Shown: positions 44,686 through 53,406 of the stretch, piece after piece | How positions within the stretch are numbered: position 1 is the first letter of the stretch | How the letters are laid out: every line of letters begins with the position of its first letter | NCBI RefSeq assembly: GCF_014651835.1 | Contig: NZ_BMXQ01000001.1 | Span: 3,136,120 to 3,200,119, forward strand | Source: Pigmentiphaga litoralis | GTDB taxonomy: Bacteria; Pseudomonadota; Gammaproteobacteria; Burkholderiales; Burkholderiaceae_B | Length of the DNA: 64,000 nt | Reading direction: 5' to 3' | Notes under the pieces: generated by a model | What the model saw: only the letters and a program-made list of their open reading frames with translations | Databases searched by the model: none | What the model was told of the DNA's origin: nothing | Position numbers and translations under genes: made by a program

Positions 44686-44886
44686 ATGCGCATCATTGTT
44701 GCCATTGCCTTTATCGGCATTCTGTACAGCCTGGCGTCCGCCCTGTTTTTCCTGATGCGGGACAAGGGCAAGACCAACCGGACCGTCAATGCACTGACTG
44801 CCCGGATCGGACTGTCGGTCATGTTGTTTCTATTCGTGCTGTTCGCACACTGGATGGGGTGGATCCAGAGCACCGGCTTGCGCTAG
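44686..44886 (+). CDS. DUF2909 twin-transmembrane protein
   Basis: Small 66-residue membrane protein with two helices (about 3-22 and 41-58) joined by a basic loop, RDKGKTNRTVNALTARIG. The ATG is preceded by GGGAGGAG, an excellent ribosome site. It is the only plus-strand gene in the oxidase cluster, and the family is commonly found there; function unknown. Reading frames upstream to 44617 are not conserved. Confidence 0.85.
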   Translation: MRIIVAIAFIGILYSLASALFFLMRDKGKTNRTVNALTARIGLSVMLFLFVLFAHWMGWIQSTGLR

Positions 44887-44918
44887 CGCGCCCTGCCAGC
44901 AAGGCCGGACCCTGAAAA

Positions 44919-44964
44919 GACAAGGCGGATGGCTGCGGTCCGTGCCGCTGCCATCCGCCCTGTC
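44919..44964. terminator. Long hairpin between convergent DUF2909 gene and ctaE
   Basis: GGCGGATGGC (44924-44933) and GCCATCCGCC (44950-44959) pair, with a further GCGG/CCGC stem inside and GACA/TGTC outside. No T-run follows, so it may be a Rho-type or weak intrinsic stop for both strands. Confidence 0.5.
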
Positions 44965-45014
44965 GATTCATGACCGTGCTGGCCGGGACCGCAGGCCTTG
45001 ACGGTGCAAAGACC

Positions 45015-45890
45015 TTAGAACCAGTACACGAACAGGTACAGGCCCAGCCACACCACGTCCACGAAGTGCCAGTACCAGGCGGCGCCTTCGAAGCCGAAAT
45101 GCTGGTCGGCCGTGAAGTGGCCCTTGATCAGCCGGCGCAATATCACCGCCAGCATCAGGGCGCCCAGGCACACGTGGAAACCGTGGAAGCCGGTCAGCAG
45201 GTAGAACGTCGACCCGTAGGCACCCGACGTCAGGCGCAGGTTCAATTCGGTGTACAGGTGGTAGTACTCGTAGGCCTGGACACAGACGAAGGTCAGGCCC
45301 AGCAGTACGGTAATCGCCAGCCACGTGATGCACTTGCTGCGGAGGTTTTCCCGCAGGGCGTGGTGCGAGATCGTCAGCGTGATGCCGGAGGTCAGCAGCA
45401 GCGCCGTGTTGATCGTCGGCAGCCAGAACGGGCCGACCGTGGCGAATGCCTCGACCACGCCTGCCGGACCCTGGTTGGGCCAGACGGCCGAGAACGCCGG
45501 CCACAGCACCTGGCGGTGGTCGAAGTTGCCGAGCCAGGGCGTGGTGAACACCCGGGTATAGAACAGGGCGCCAAAGAATGCCGCAAAGAACATCACTTCA
45601 GAGAAGATGAACCAGCTCATGCTCCAGCGGTAGGAGACATCGACGCGCCGGCTGTACATCCCGCCTTCGGACTCGGCGATGGCGTCGCCAAACCATTGGT
45701 AGAGCACGAACAGGAAACCGAGCACCCCGGCCAGGACCACCCAGGGTCCGATCGCGATGTCGTTGACCCACATGACCATGCCGCCGCCGAAGAACAGCAG
45801 CGCCAGGCTTCCCGTGGCCGGATGAACGGACGGGGCTGGCACGAAGTAGTACGGCGCCTCCGTGCCCTCAACCGAGTGACCTGCACTCAT
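45015..45890 (-). CDS. ctaE: Cytochrome c oxidase subunit III
   Basis: Third core subunit of the aa3-type oxidase. The 291-residue protein starts at ATG 45890, 7 bases after AAGGAG; a GTG one codon upstream is too close. Seven membrane segments include EVMFFAAFFGALFY, HHALRENLRSKC and the C-terminal GFEGAAWYWHFVDVVWLGLYLFVYW region. It lies 82 bp downstream of the DUF2970 gene. Confidence 0.97.
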   Translation of the reverse strand: MSAGHSVEGTEAPYYFVPAPSVHPATGSLALLFFGGGMVMWVNDIAIGPWVVLAGVLGFLFVLYQWFGDAIAESEGGMYSRRVDVSYRWSMSWFIFSEVMFFAAFFGALFYTRVFTTPWLGNFDHRQVLWPAFSAVWPNQGPAGVVEAFATVGPFWLPTINTALLLTSGITLTISHHALRENLRSKCITWLAITVLLGLTFVCVQAYEYYHLYTELNLRLTSGAYGSTFYLLTGFHGFHVCLGALMLAVILRRLIKGHFTADQHFGFEGAAWYWHFVDVVWLGLYLFVYWF

Positions 45891-45972
45891 CACAACTCTC
45901 CTTCGCGATGTCTATGTAATACGTTCTTTTTATGAAAGTCGGGGCGGTCGCGTCGCGGCCGCCGTGCTGCCT

Positions 45973-46194
45973 CTACCCTACCACCGCCTGCACGATTCCA
46001 ACCAGCACCAGCACCAGCAGCGCCGCCATCAGCACCCCCGCGATCACCAGGTGAACCGGGTTCAGGTTGGCCATGTCCTGCTGGTAATCCTTGCCGCGGC
46101 GCAATCCGATAAAGGACCACAACACGGCCTGGACCGTCTGGAAGAAATTGAGCTTGCGCGCCGTCGCGCGAGAATCCACGCGCGGATCGGTCAT
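45973..46194 (-). CDS. DUF2970 small membrane protein
   Basis: A 73-residue protein with a basic N terminus, the VLWSFIGLRRGKDYQQDMANLNP block typical of DUF2970 (in parts) and one C-terminal membrane helix (about 49-71). It overlaps ctaG by 4 bp and precedes ctaE, so it is co-expressed with the oxidase; function unknown. Confidence 0.9.
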   Translation of the reverse strand: MTDPRVDSRATARKLNFFQTVQAVLWSFIGLRRGKDYQQDMANLNPVHLVIAGVLMAALLVLVLVGIVQAVVG

Positions 46195-46793
46195 ACGCCC
46201 CCCGCCCCCGCACCTGCCGCAGCGTCCTTGCCGGCAGCCGTGCGACCGGCCACTTCAAAGAACGTGTACGACAGGGTGATGGTGGTCACTTCTTTCGGCA
46301 GCTTCGGGTCGACCACGAAGACCACCGGAAACTGGCGCGTTTCACGCGCCTTCAAGTCCTGCTGCGTAAAGCAGAAACACTCGATCTTCTTGAAATACTG
46401 TCCTGCCGCCATGGGCGCGTAGCTCGGGATCGCCTGCCCGACCATCTCGCGGTCCTGCTGGTTGGCGATTTCGTACGTGATCGTGGCGAGTTCACCCGGG
46501 TTCACTTCCATCGACGTCTGCACCGGCCGGAAGCGCCAGGGGCCGTGGATGTTGGCGTCGAACACGATCTTGATGGTCCGCGACGCGTCCACCTGCGTGT
46601 TCTTGGCGAACTCGGCGGCGTCATCGTCGATCTTGGTCAGAAAGTTGATGCCGGTGATTTCGCAGATCGCCTTGTACATCGGCACCAGGGCGTAACCAAA
46701 GCCAAACATGAGCAGGATGACGACCGCAAGCTTGCCCAGCATGCGACGGTTGTCGCTTGCGGGCCCTGGCGTTTTTTCTTGCGGTGTCGTCAT
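46191..46793 (-). CDS. ctaG: Cytochrome c oxidase assembly protein CtaG (Cox11)
   Basis: Copper chaperone that delivers Cu to the CuB site of subunit I. The 200-residue protein has one anchor helix (about 20-42), the YKAICEITG Cys and the CuB-delivery motif ECFCFTQQ, all hallmarks of Cox11. The C-terminal tail is Ala/Gly-rich. It overlaps the DUF2970 gene. Confidence 0.96.
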   Translation of the reverse strand: MTTPQEKTPGPASDNRRMLGKLAVVILLMFGFGYALVPMYKAICEITGINFLTKIDDDAAEFAKNTQVDASRTIKIVFDANIHGPWRFRPVQTSMEVNPGELATITYEIANQQDREMVGQAIPSYAPMAAGQYFKKIECFCFTQQDLKARETRQFPVVFVVDPKLPKEVTTITLSYTFFEVAGRTAAGKDAAAGAGAGGV

Positions 46794-46802
46794 GTCGTAC
46801 CT

Positions 46803-46916
46803 CTAGCCGTAATAGACCTTCCTGATGAAGACCATCAGGAAGAATCCGATGGCGACTGCGGCAAGGATGATGCCCAGTCGCCGATTGTTGCGGCGTTGTT
46901 CCGGCGTGACCATCAT
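46803..46916 (-). CDS. Cytochrome oxidase small assembly protein (37 residues)
   Basis: Tiny ORF read from the ATG that overlaps the ctaD stop (ATGATG/TGA): [20 protein letters not shown], then a hydrophobic helix and a KVYYG end. The basic N terminus, single helix and place between ctaD and ctaG match the small assembly proteins annotated in Burkholderiales. It ends 9 bp before ctaG. Too small for many gene finders. Confidence 0.85.
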   Translation of the reverse strand: MMVTPEQRRNNRRLGIILAAVAIGFFLMVFIRKVYYG

Positions 46917-48520
46917 TTGACCAGCGGTGGCGTCTCGAACGTGTGGAACGGCGCGGGCGATGGCACCGACCATTCCAGGCCGCCATCTTCGGCGCCCCAG
47001 GGGTTCGCGGGCGCTACTTCGCCCTTGCCGGCAAACGCCTTGAGCACGACGTACAGGAAGAGCAGCTGCGACAGGCCGAACCAGAAGGCGCCGATCGTGG
47101 CGATCTGGTGGAAGTCGGTGAACTGCGCGGCGTAGTCGGCATAACGGCGGGGCATGCCGGCCAGACCCAGGAAGTGCATCGGGAAGAAGGTGATGTTGAA
47201 CGAGATCAGCGACGACCAGAAGTGGATCTTGCCCAGCTTTTCGTCATACATGCGCCCCGTCCACTTGGGCAGCCAGTAATAGGCGCCGCCAAACAGTGAG
47301 AACAGCGAGCCGGCCACCAGCACATAGTGGAAGTGGGCCACCACGTAGTACGTGTCCTGCACCTGGATGTCGATCGGCGCGACGGCCAGGATCAGGCCCG
47401 TGAAGCCGCCCATCGAGAACACGAAGATGAAGCCGACCGCGAACAGCATCGGCGTCTCGAACGTCATGGAACCGCGCCACATCGTGGCGAGCCAGTTGAA
47501 GATCTTCACGCCGGTCGGCACCGCGATCAACATGGTCGCGTACATGAAGAAGAGCTGGCCGGTGACCGGCATGCCGGTCGTAAACATGTGGTGCGCCCAC
47601 ACGATGAAGGACAGGATGGCGATGGACGAGGTTGCGTACACCATGGACGCATAGCCGAACAGGCGCTTGCGGGCGAACACCGGCACGATGGCCGAGACGA
47701 TGCCGAAGGCCGGCAAGATCATGATGTACACCTCGGGGTGCCCGAAGAACCAGAAAATGTGCTGGTACATGACCGGGTCGCCGCCGCCGGCTGCGTTGAA
47801 GAACGACGTGCCGAAGTGACGGTCGGTCAGGACCATGGTGATGGCGCCGGCCAGCACGGGCATGACGGCGATCAGCAGGTAGGCCGTGATCAGCCAGGTC
47901 CAGCAGAACAGCGGCATCTTCATCAGGGTCATGCCAGGCGCGCGCATGTTCAGGATGGTGACGACGATGTTGATGGCGCCCATGATCGACGATGCGCCGG
48001 CAATGTGCAGGGCAAAGATGGCCATGTCCATGCCGGGGCCCATCTGCACGGACAGCGGTGCGTACAGGGTCCAGCCTGCGGCGGTGGCGCCGCCTGGCAC
48101 GAAGAACGATGCGCTCAGCAGGATGCCCACCACGGGCAGCAGCCAGAAGCTGAAGTTGTTCATCCGGGCAAAGGCCATGTCGGATGCGCCGATCTGCAGC
48201 GGGATCATCCAGTTCGCAAAGCCCACGAAGGCCGGCATGATCGCGCCGAACACCATGATGATGCCGTGCATGGTGGTGAACTGGTTGAACAGTTCGGGCT
48301 GAAAGAACTGGATGCCTGGCTCGAACAGTTCGGTGCGCAGCAGCAGGGCGAGCACGCCCCCCATCAGCAGCATCGTGAACGAAAAGATCAGGTACATCGT
48401 ACCGATGTCTTTGTGGTTGGTTGCGAACAACCAGCGACGCCACCCGGTCGGACGTGCGTGGGCGTGGTCGTCGTGCGCATGATCATGCCCGTGGGCGTGG
48501 TCGATCGCGGTGCTGCTCAT
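46913..48520 (-). CDS. ctaD: Cytochrome c oxidase subunit I
   Basis: Catalytic subunit with heme a and the heme a3-CuB site. The 535-residue protein starts at ATG 48520, 7 bases after AAGGAG, and has a His-rich N terminus ([15 protein letters not shown]). It shows 12 membrane segments, [17 protein letters not shown] (CuB His, K-channel-side Tyr region), WAHHMFTTG and [12 protein letters not shown] heme ligands. An upstream ATG at 48571 lacks a ribosome site. Confidence 0.97.
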   Translation of the reverse strand: MSSTAIDHAHGHDHAHDDHAHARPTGWRRWLFATNHKDIGTMYLIFSFTMLLMGGVLALLLRTELFEPGIQFFQPELFNQFTTMHGIIMVFGAIMPAFVGFANWMIPLQIGASDMAFARMNNFSFWLLPVVGILLSASFFVPGGATAAGWTLYAPLSVQMGPGMDMAIFALHIAGASSIMGAINIVVTILNMRAPGMTLMKMPLFCWTWLITAYLLIAVMPVLAGAITMVLTDRHFGTSFFNAAGGGDPVMYQHIFWFFGHPEVYIMILPAFGIVSAIVPVFARKRLFGYASMVYATSSIAILSFIVWAHHMFTTGMPVTGQLFFMYATMLIAVPTGVKIFNWLATMWRGSMTFETPMLFAVGFIFVFSMGGFTGLILAVAPIDIQVQDTYYVVAHFHYVLVAGSLFSLFGGAYYWLPKWTGRMYDEKLGKIHFWSSLISFNITFFPMHFLGLAGMPRRYADYAAQFTDFHQIATIGAFWFGLSQLLFLYVVLKAFAGKGEVAPANPWGAEDGGLEWSVPSPAPFHTFETPPLVK

Positions 48521-48632
48521 GATGGCTCCTTGCTGCTCTGTACTGCTGTCATCGTGCGTGACGATGGACATCCATTCGAATACGAAACCTGAAATCCCTG
48601 GCTACAAGGCCTTAGGCGGCCGGCCGGAGCGA

Positions 48633-49793
48633 TCAGCGGGCGGCTTTCAAATCAGCGGGTTGCACGACCGGATCGGTCCCTTTCCCGGCATTGCTCCAGG
48701 CATTGCGGGTATAGGTGATGACGGCAGCAAGTTCAGTGTCGGACAGGTGGGCGAACGATGCCATCGCCGTGCCTGGACGTCCTTTCAGCAGTGTCTCGAT
48801 CTGCCGGGCCTTGGGTCCGAGAACGGCGGGGTCGGCGTCCAGCGCGGGGAACGTGCCGGGCACGCCCTTGCCGGTCGCCTGGTGACAGGCCACGCAGTTG
48901 GAGGCAAAGACCGTCTGGCCGCGCGTCTTGAGCTCGTCGGCGGTCCAGACCTTGTTGGGATCGTCGGCGAGTGCAGCCATCGCCTTCTTCTTCTCTTCGA
49001 CCCATTTTGTGTAGTCTTCGGCGGACACGACCTTCACCACGATGGGCATGAAGGCGTGGTCCTTGCCACAGAGTTCGGCGCACTGGCCGCGGAACTCGCC
49101 GATCTTTTCGGCACGGAACCACGTATCCCGCACGAAGCCGGGAATCGCATCCTGCTTGACGCCGAAGGACGGCACCATCCAGGAGTGGATCACGTCGTTG
49201 GCGGTGGTCACCACACGAATCTTCTTGTCGACCGGCACCACCAGCGGATTGTCGACTTCCATCAGGTAGTTGTCGCCCTTGGGCACGGTGCCGTCGCGCT
49301 GGTCGGCCGGCGTGGCCAGGTTGGACAGGAAACCGATGCCCTCGCCTTCGCCGGTGAGGTAGTCGTAGCCCCACTTCCACTGGTAGCCGGTGGCCTTGAC
49401 GGTCAGGTCGGCGTTGGTGGTGTCCTTCATCGCGACGACGGTCTTGGTCGCCGGAAGCGCCATGCCGATCACGATGACAAAGGGAATGATCGTCCAGGCA
49501 ATTTCGACGCCGATGCTTTCGTGGAAGGTCGCGGGCTTGGCGCCGCGCGATTTCCGGTGAGCCCAGATCGAATAGAACATCACCGCAAACACGCCGATGA
49601 AGATCACCAGACAGATCGCCAGCATCATCCAGTGCAGCCACTGGATCTGCGAGGCGATGCTCGTGACCGGCTCATGCAGGTTGAGTTGATTGACCTTCGG
49701 GCCGCCCACACTGTCGTTGACCGCCAGCGCTGCGCTGCTGGCCAGCAAATTTGCGAACAAGGCTCCTACCCACCCACTCAACCACTTCTTCAT
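48633..49793 (-). CDS. ctaC: Cytochrome c oxidase subunit II with fused cytochrome c domain
   Basis: CuA-carrying subunit that receives electrons from cytochrome c. The 386-residue precursor has a signal peptide (MKKWLSGWVGALFANLLASSAALA), two membrane helices (about 50-110), the CuA site CAELCGKDHAFMP with HSWMVPSFG upstream, and a C-terminal cytochrome c domain (NCVACHQATGKGVPG, later Met ligand), a caa3-like arrangement seen in other betaproteobacteria. A start at 49877 is rejected. It leads the oxidase operon. Confidence 0.96.
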   Translation of the reverse strand: MKKWLSGWVGALFANLLASSAALAVNDSVGGPKVNQLNLHEPVTSIASQIQWLHWMMLAICLVIFIGVFAVMFYSIWAHRKSRGAKPATFHESIGVEIAWTIIPFVIVIGMALPATKTVVAMKDTTNADLTVKATGYQWKWGYDYLTGEGEGIGFLSNLATPADQRDGTVPKGDNYLMEVDNPLVVPVDKKIRVVTTANDVIHSWMVPSFGVKQDAIPGFVRDTWFRAEKIGEFRGQCAELCGKDHAFMPIVVKVVSAEDYTKWVEEKKKAMAALADDPNKVWTADELKTRGQTVFASNCVACHQATGKGVPGTFPALDADPAVLGPKARQIETLLKGRPGTAMASFAHLSDTELAAVITYTRNAWSNAGKGTDPVVQPADLKAAR

Positions 49794-49983
49794 GTCCGAC
49801 CTCGAAGAACATCGTTTACTTTCAGGCAGTCGAGCCCCGGCTGCGTATCTCCTCGCAGCACACCCCCGGCCAACCACTAAATTAATTGTTATATGCGGTG
49901 TCTTAGCAGGTTAATGCTTAGAACCGCCGGATTATACGGGTACGGGCGAAGCCGCAGCAAATGCGCTGCGTGTCCCATGCTGC

Positions 49984-50946
49984 TCATCGTTTCACCGAAC
50001 GTCCGATCGACGCCACGGATAGTCGGGTTTCCCCTGTAGCCAATTTGTGAGAGCCGGCCCGCCACGCATGACCATACGCCACTTCCAGCGTCAGGTGGAT
50101 GCGGCCGTCGGGCGCCCGCCGGGCATCGAGCGCGGCCGCCAGTCGGTCGCGCCAGGCCCGGCCGGCCAGGCCGCGCCGACGCCCTGCCGCCGGATTTCCC
50201 CCAAGGCGGCGCACGTCCAGCAGCAACGAGGCGGGGTCGGTGTAGGTCAGGGTCAGGATTTCCTGGTCCATGACGGGGTCGGCAAAACCGCTTTCGATCA
50301 GGAGGTCACCAAAATCATGCATGTCCACGAAGGGAGGCGTGGCGGTGTCCAGGCCGGCCTGTGCGACGGCGTCCCGCAATTCTTTGAAGGTATTGGGGCC
50401 CAGGCAGCTGAACATGACCAGTCCGCCGACCTTGAGGATACGGCGCCATTCTTCAAGCACGTGGTGGGGTTCGGCGTGCCAGTGCAGGGCCAGGTTGGAC
50501 CACACCATGTCGAACTGCTCGGGCGGCAGGCCGGTGGCGGCCAGGTCGGCTTCCCGGAATTCGGGGGTGGCGGCGCCAGCCCGGCCGACAAGTCCCATCA
50601 CGGATTGCCGCATGCGGGTGACCGCCGACGGCAGGAATTTGCGGCGCGCGTGGTCGAGCAAGGACGGACTCAGGTCCACCCCGGTGTAGTGAGCCGCAGG
50701 GTAACGCTCGCGCAGCACGGGCAGCGCCGCGCCCGCGCCGCACCCGGCATCGAGCAGCGCGGCCGGGTCGACCCGGATGTAGTCCAGGCGCTCGAGCATG
50801 CGCCGCGCGATCTCGCCATACAGGAATTGCGCGGCTTCGAGGTCGCCGCGGCGATCGAACTGGCGCACGACATGCTGCCCGACCAGCGGTAAGGCGGGAA
50901 GCCGCGCGGCTGCAGGCACGGCGGCAGGCATGGATGTTTCTGTCAT
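49984..50946 (-). CDS. SAM-dependent methyltransferase (BioC-like)
   Basis: Probable malonyl-ACP methyltransferase of early biotin synthesis. The 320-residue class I methyltransferase has motif I LLDAGCGAGAALPVL, the acidic loop VDLSPSLLDHARRK and FDMVWSNLALHW. BioC proteins share the VRQFDRRGDLEAAQFLYGEIARRM-type N terminus. No other biotin genes are nearby, so the assignment rests on sequence alone. Start at 50946 or 50961. Confidence 0.75.
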   Translation of the reverse strand: MTETSMPAAVPAAARLPALPLVGQHVVRQFDRRGDLEAAQFLYGEIARRMLERLDYIRVDPAALLDAGCGAGAALPVLRERYPAAHYTGVDLSPSLLDHARRKFLPSAVTRMRQSVMGLVGRAGAATPEFREADLAATGLPPEQFDMVWSNLALHWHAEPHHVLEEWRRILKVGGLVMFSCLGPNTFKELRDAVAQAGLDTATPPFVDMHDFGDLLIESGFADPVMDQEILTLTYTDPASLLLDVRRLGGNPAAGRRRGLAGRAWRDRLAAALDARRAPDGRIHLTLEVAYGHAWRAGSHKLATGETRLSVASIGRSVKR

Positions 50947-51085
50947 TGCGGGTAGGCACACATATCAAGGGAGTCTTTACACTACGGCAGAGCATCGGGC
51001 GGACTGCGCTGCCCTCTCATCATGCCATGGCTTGCCACGGCTCACGTTTACGGTACGTCGCCACGCCTGCACACCCGCACTCTTC

Positions 51086-51964
51086 ATGCCCATGCACCTG
51101 CCCCGGTTCCCGCTGCCACGCTGGACGCCGCCCCGCTTTCCAGGCGCGGGCCGCTGGCGCGCCCGCGCCGCCGACGCCTTGGCGATCGCACGCGCCCGCC
51201 TGCCGACCGACTGCCCCCTGTGCGGCGCGCTGGCGCGCGGCGGGGCGCTGTGCGGGCCGTGCGATCACGACGTCGCGGGCCTGCTGCGCAGCGCGGCCGG
51301 AACCGGCATGACCTGGCGCTGCCCGCGGTGCGCGCTGGGTTTGCCCGAGCACGACAGCCCGTGCCCGGATTGCGCGGACCGGCACACGGCCTTCGACCGG
51401 ACGGTGATCGCGCTCGACTACCTTCCGCCTGCCGACGCGCTGATCCTGCGCATGAAGGCGGGGCGGCACTATGCCCAGGGCGACCTGCTCGGCAACCTGC
51501 TGGCCGAAGCCATCCGCCATGACGGACGCGGGCTGCCCGACGGGACCGTGCTGTTGCCCGTGCCCGCCAGCCGGTCCGCCTTGCGGGCGCGGGGCTTCAA
51601 TCCGGCTGCCGAGATTGCCCGGGCGCTGGGGCGGGACCTGGGACTGCCCGTGCGCCTGGATTGGCTGGCGCGTACCCGGCAGCAGGCGCAGCAGCACACC
51701 CTGGGCAGGCTGGAACGGCGAGAGGCCGCGCAGGGCCTGTATGCTTGCGCACCCGGCATGCGTGGCAGGCATCTGGGAATCGTCGACGACGTGATGACGA
51801 CCGGCAGCACCCTGCACGAAATCGCGCTTGCGCTGAAGGCCGCGGGCGCGGCAAGTGTCACGGCGCTGGTGGCGGCGCGCACGCCCCATCCGCCCGCCGA
51901 CGGAACGATCGCCCGGGCGGAAGTTCGCAAGTCTGTGGCGAATTTGCGCAGACAACGTGAATAA
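51086..51964 (+). CDS. ComF-family phosphoribosyltransferase-like protein
   Basis: Homologue of ComF/GntX, linked to DNA uptake or use. The 292-residue protein has an N-terminal zinc region (CPLCG, CGPCD, CPRC, CPDC) at about 38-105 and a C-terminal PRTase domain with PRPP motif VDDVMTTGSTLHE. The divergent neighbour is bioC-like, a common pairing in betaproteobacteria. The ATG at 51086 or 51092 is likely; the ORF open further upstream overlaps bioC. Confidence 0.88.
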   Translation: MPMHLPRFPLPRWTPPRFPGAGRWRARAADALAIARARLPTDCPLCGALARGGALCGPCDHDVAGLLRSAAGTGMTWRCPRCALGLPEHDSPCPDCADRHTAFDRTVIALDYLPPADALILRMKAGRHYAQGDLLGNLLAEAIRHDGRGLPDGTVLLPVPASRSALRARGFNPAAEIARALGRDLGLPVRLDWLARTRQQAQQHTLGRLERREAAQGLYACAPGMRGRHLGIVDDVMTTGSTLHEIALALKAAGAASVTALVAARTPHPPADGTIARAEVRKSVANLRRQRE

Positions 51965-52059
51965 CGATTTCGATCCATTTCAAACCCCGATGATCCCGCC
52001 GACTTTCGACCGCTTCTGGTCTACCTTAACGGTCACGCAAAGGCCCCTCCTGGAACACC

Positions 52060-53406
52060 ATGGCTGATCTTTCTCCCGCGCCCGATCGCTCCGGCGACCC
52101 AGCGTCCCCGTCCCGTCCCCTGCCCCGCCGCGCGCGGTGGCCGTGGATCGTGGCGCTTCTGCTCATTCTTGCCGCGGTCGGCTGGTGGTGGTGGCAGGGG
52201 CGGACGGCCCAGGAAGCAGCCCCTGGCGCGCCCAGCGCGGCGGGTGCGCGCGGCCCACGCGCCGCGGGCGCCGGAGGTCCGCCGGGCGCAGGCGCCTTTG
52301 CGATGCCCCCGATTCCCGTCAAGGTAGAAGCCGCCCGGTCCGAAAACCTGGATGTCTTCATCAAGTCGCTTGGCACCGTCACCTCGTTCAATACCGTTAC
52401 CGTGCGCAGCCGGGTCGACGGCGAACTGATGAAAGTGCTGTTCAAGGAAGGCCAGCGGGTCAAGGCGGGGGACCTGATCGCCCAGATCGATCCGCGCGCT
52501 TATCAGGTGGCGCTGTCGCAGGCGCAAGGCACGCTGCAGCAGAACCAGGCGCAGCTGGAAAACGCCAGGAAGGACCTGGACCGGTACCAGACGCTGTTCT
52601 CGCAGGACTCGATCGCCCGCCAGCAGGTCGATACGCAGGCCGCGCTGGTGCGCCAATACGAAGGCACCATCAAGACCAACCAGGCCGCGGTCGACAACGC
52701 CAGGTTGCAGCTCGACTACACCCGGGTCACGGCGCCGATCGCCGGCCGGGTCGGCCTGCGCCAGGTGGACCAGGGCAACCTGGTGCGCAGCAGCGATACC
52801 AACGGCCTGGTCATCATCACCCAGACACAGCCCATTTCCGTCATTTTCACCATTGCCGAAGCCGACCTGCCGCGCGTGCTGCAGCAACTGCGCGGCGGCA
52901 ATCGCCTGGCGGTCGAAGCCTTTGACCGGGCCGACCTCGTCAAGATCGCCGACGGCGTGCTCGACACGCTCGACAACCAGATCGACGTCACGACCGGCAC
53001 CGTCAAGATGAAAGCGCGATTCGAGAACAAGGACGAATCGCTGTTCCCGAACCAGTTCGTCAATGCGCGCCTGCAAGTGCGCACACTGAAAGACGCCACC
53101 GTCATCCCGACCGCCGCCGTGCAGCGGGGCACTCCGGGCACCTTTGTGTATGTCGTCAAGCCCGACAACACGATCGACGTGCGCGTGATCAAGCTCGGGC
53201 AGCCGAATGGTGAACGGGTCGCGGTCACGGAAGGCCTGAAACCCGGCGAGCCGGTCGTGGTCGAGGGCGTGGACCGCCTGCGCGCCGGCGCCAAGGTAGA
53301 AGTGGTGACCGGCGCTTCCGATGTCCCGGCTGCCGCCGGCAGCCAGTTGCAACGCAGTGGTGAAGGCGGCCCCCGCCCGAACCGCGGACAGACCCCGAGA
53401 CCCTGA
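52060..53406 (+). CDS. mdtA: RND efflux periplasmic adaptor (MdtA-like)
   Basis: Membrane-fusion protein linking the inner-membrane pump to the outer-membrane channel. The 448-residue protein has an N-terminal anchor ([18 protein letters not shown]), a Gly/Pro/Ala linker, the lipoyl/hairpin segment ([28 protein letters not shown]) and beta-barrel domains, then a basic C-terminal tail. It overlaps mdtB by 1 bp (TGATG) and is the first of five coupled genes. Confidence 0.94.
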   Translation: MADLSPAPDRSGDPASPSRPLPRRARWPWIVALLLILAAVGWWWWQGRTAQEAAPGAPSAAGARGPRAAGAGGPPGAGAFAMPPIPVKVEAARSENLDVFIKSLGTVTSFNTVTVRSRVDGELMKVLFKEGQRVKAGDLIAQIDPRAYQVALSQAQGTLQQNQAQLENARKDLDRYQTLFSQDSIARQQVDTQAALVRQYEGTIKTNQAAVDNARLQLDYTRVTAPIAGRVGLRQVDQGNLVRSSDTNGLVIITQTQPISVIFTIAEADLPRVLQQLRGGNRLAVEAFDRADLVKIADGVLDTLDNQIDVTTGTVKMKARFENKDESLFPNQFVNARLQVRTLKDATVIPTAAVQRGTPGTFVYVVKPDNTIDVRVIKLGQPNGERVAVTEGLKPGEPVVVEGVDRLRAGAKVEVVTGASDVPAAAGSQLQRSGEGGPRPNRGQTPRP

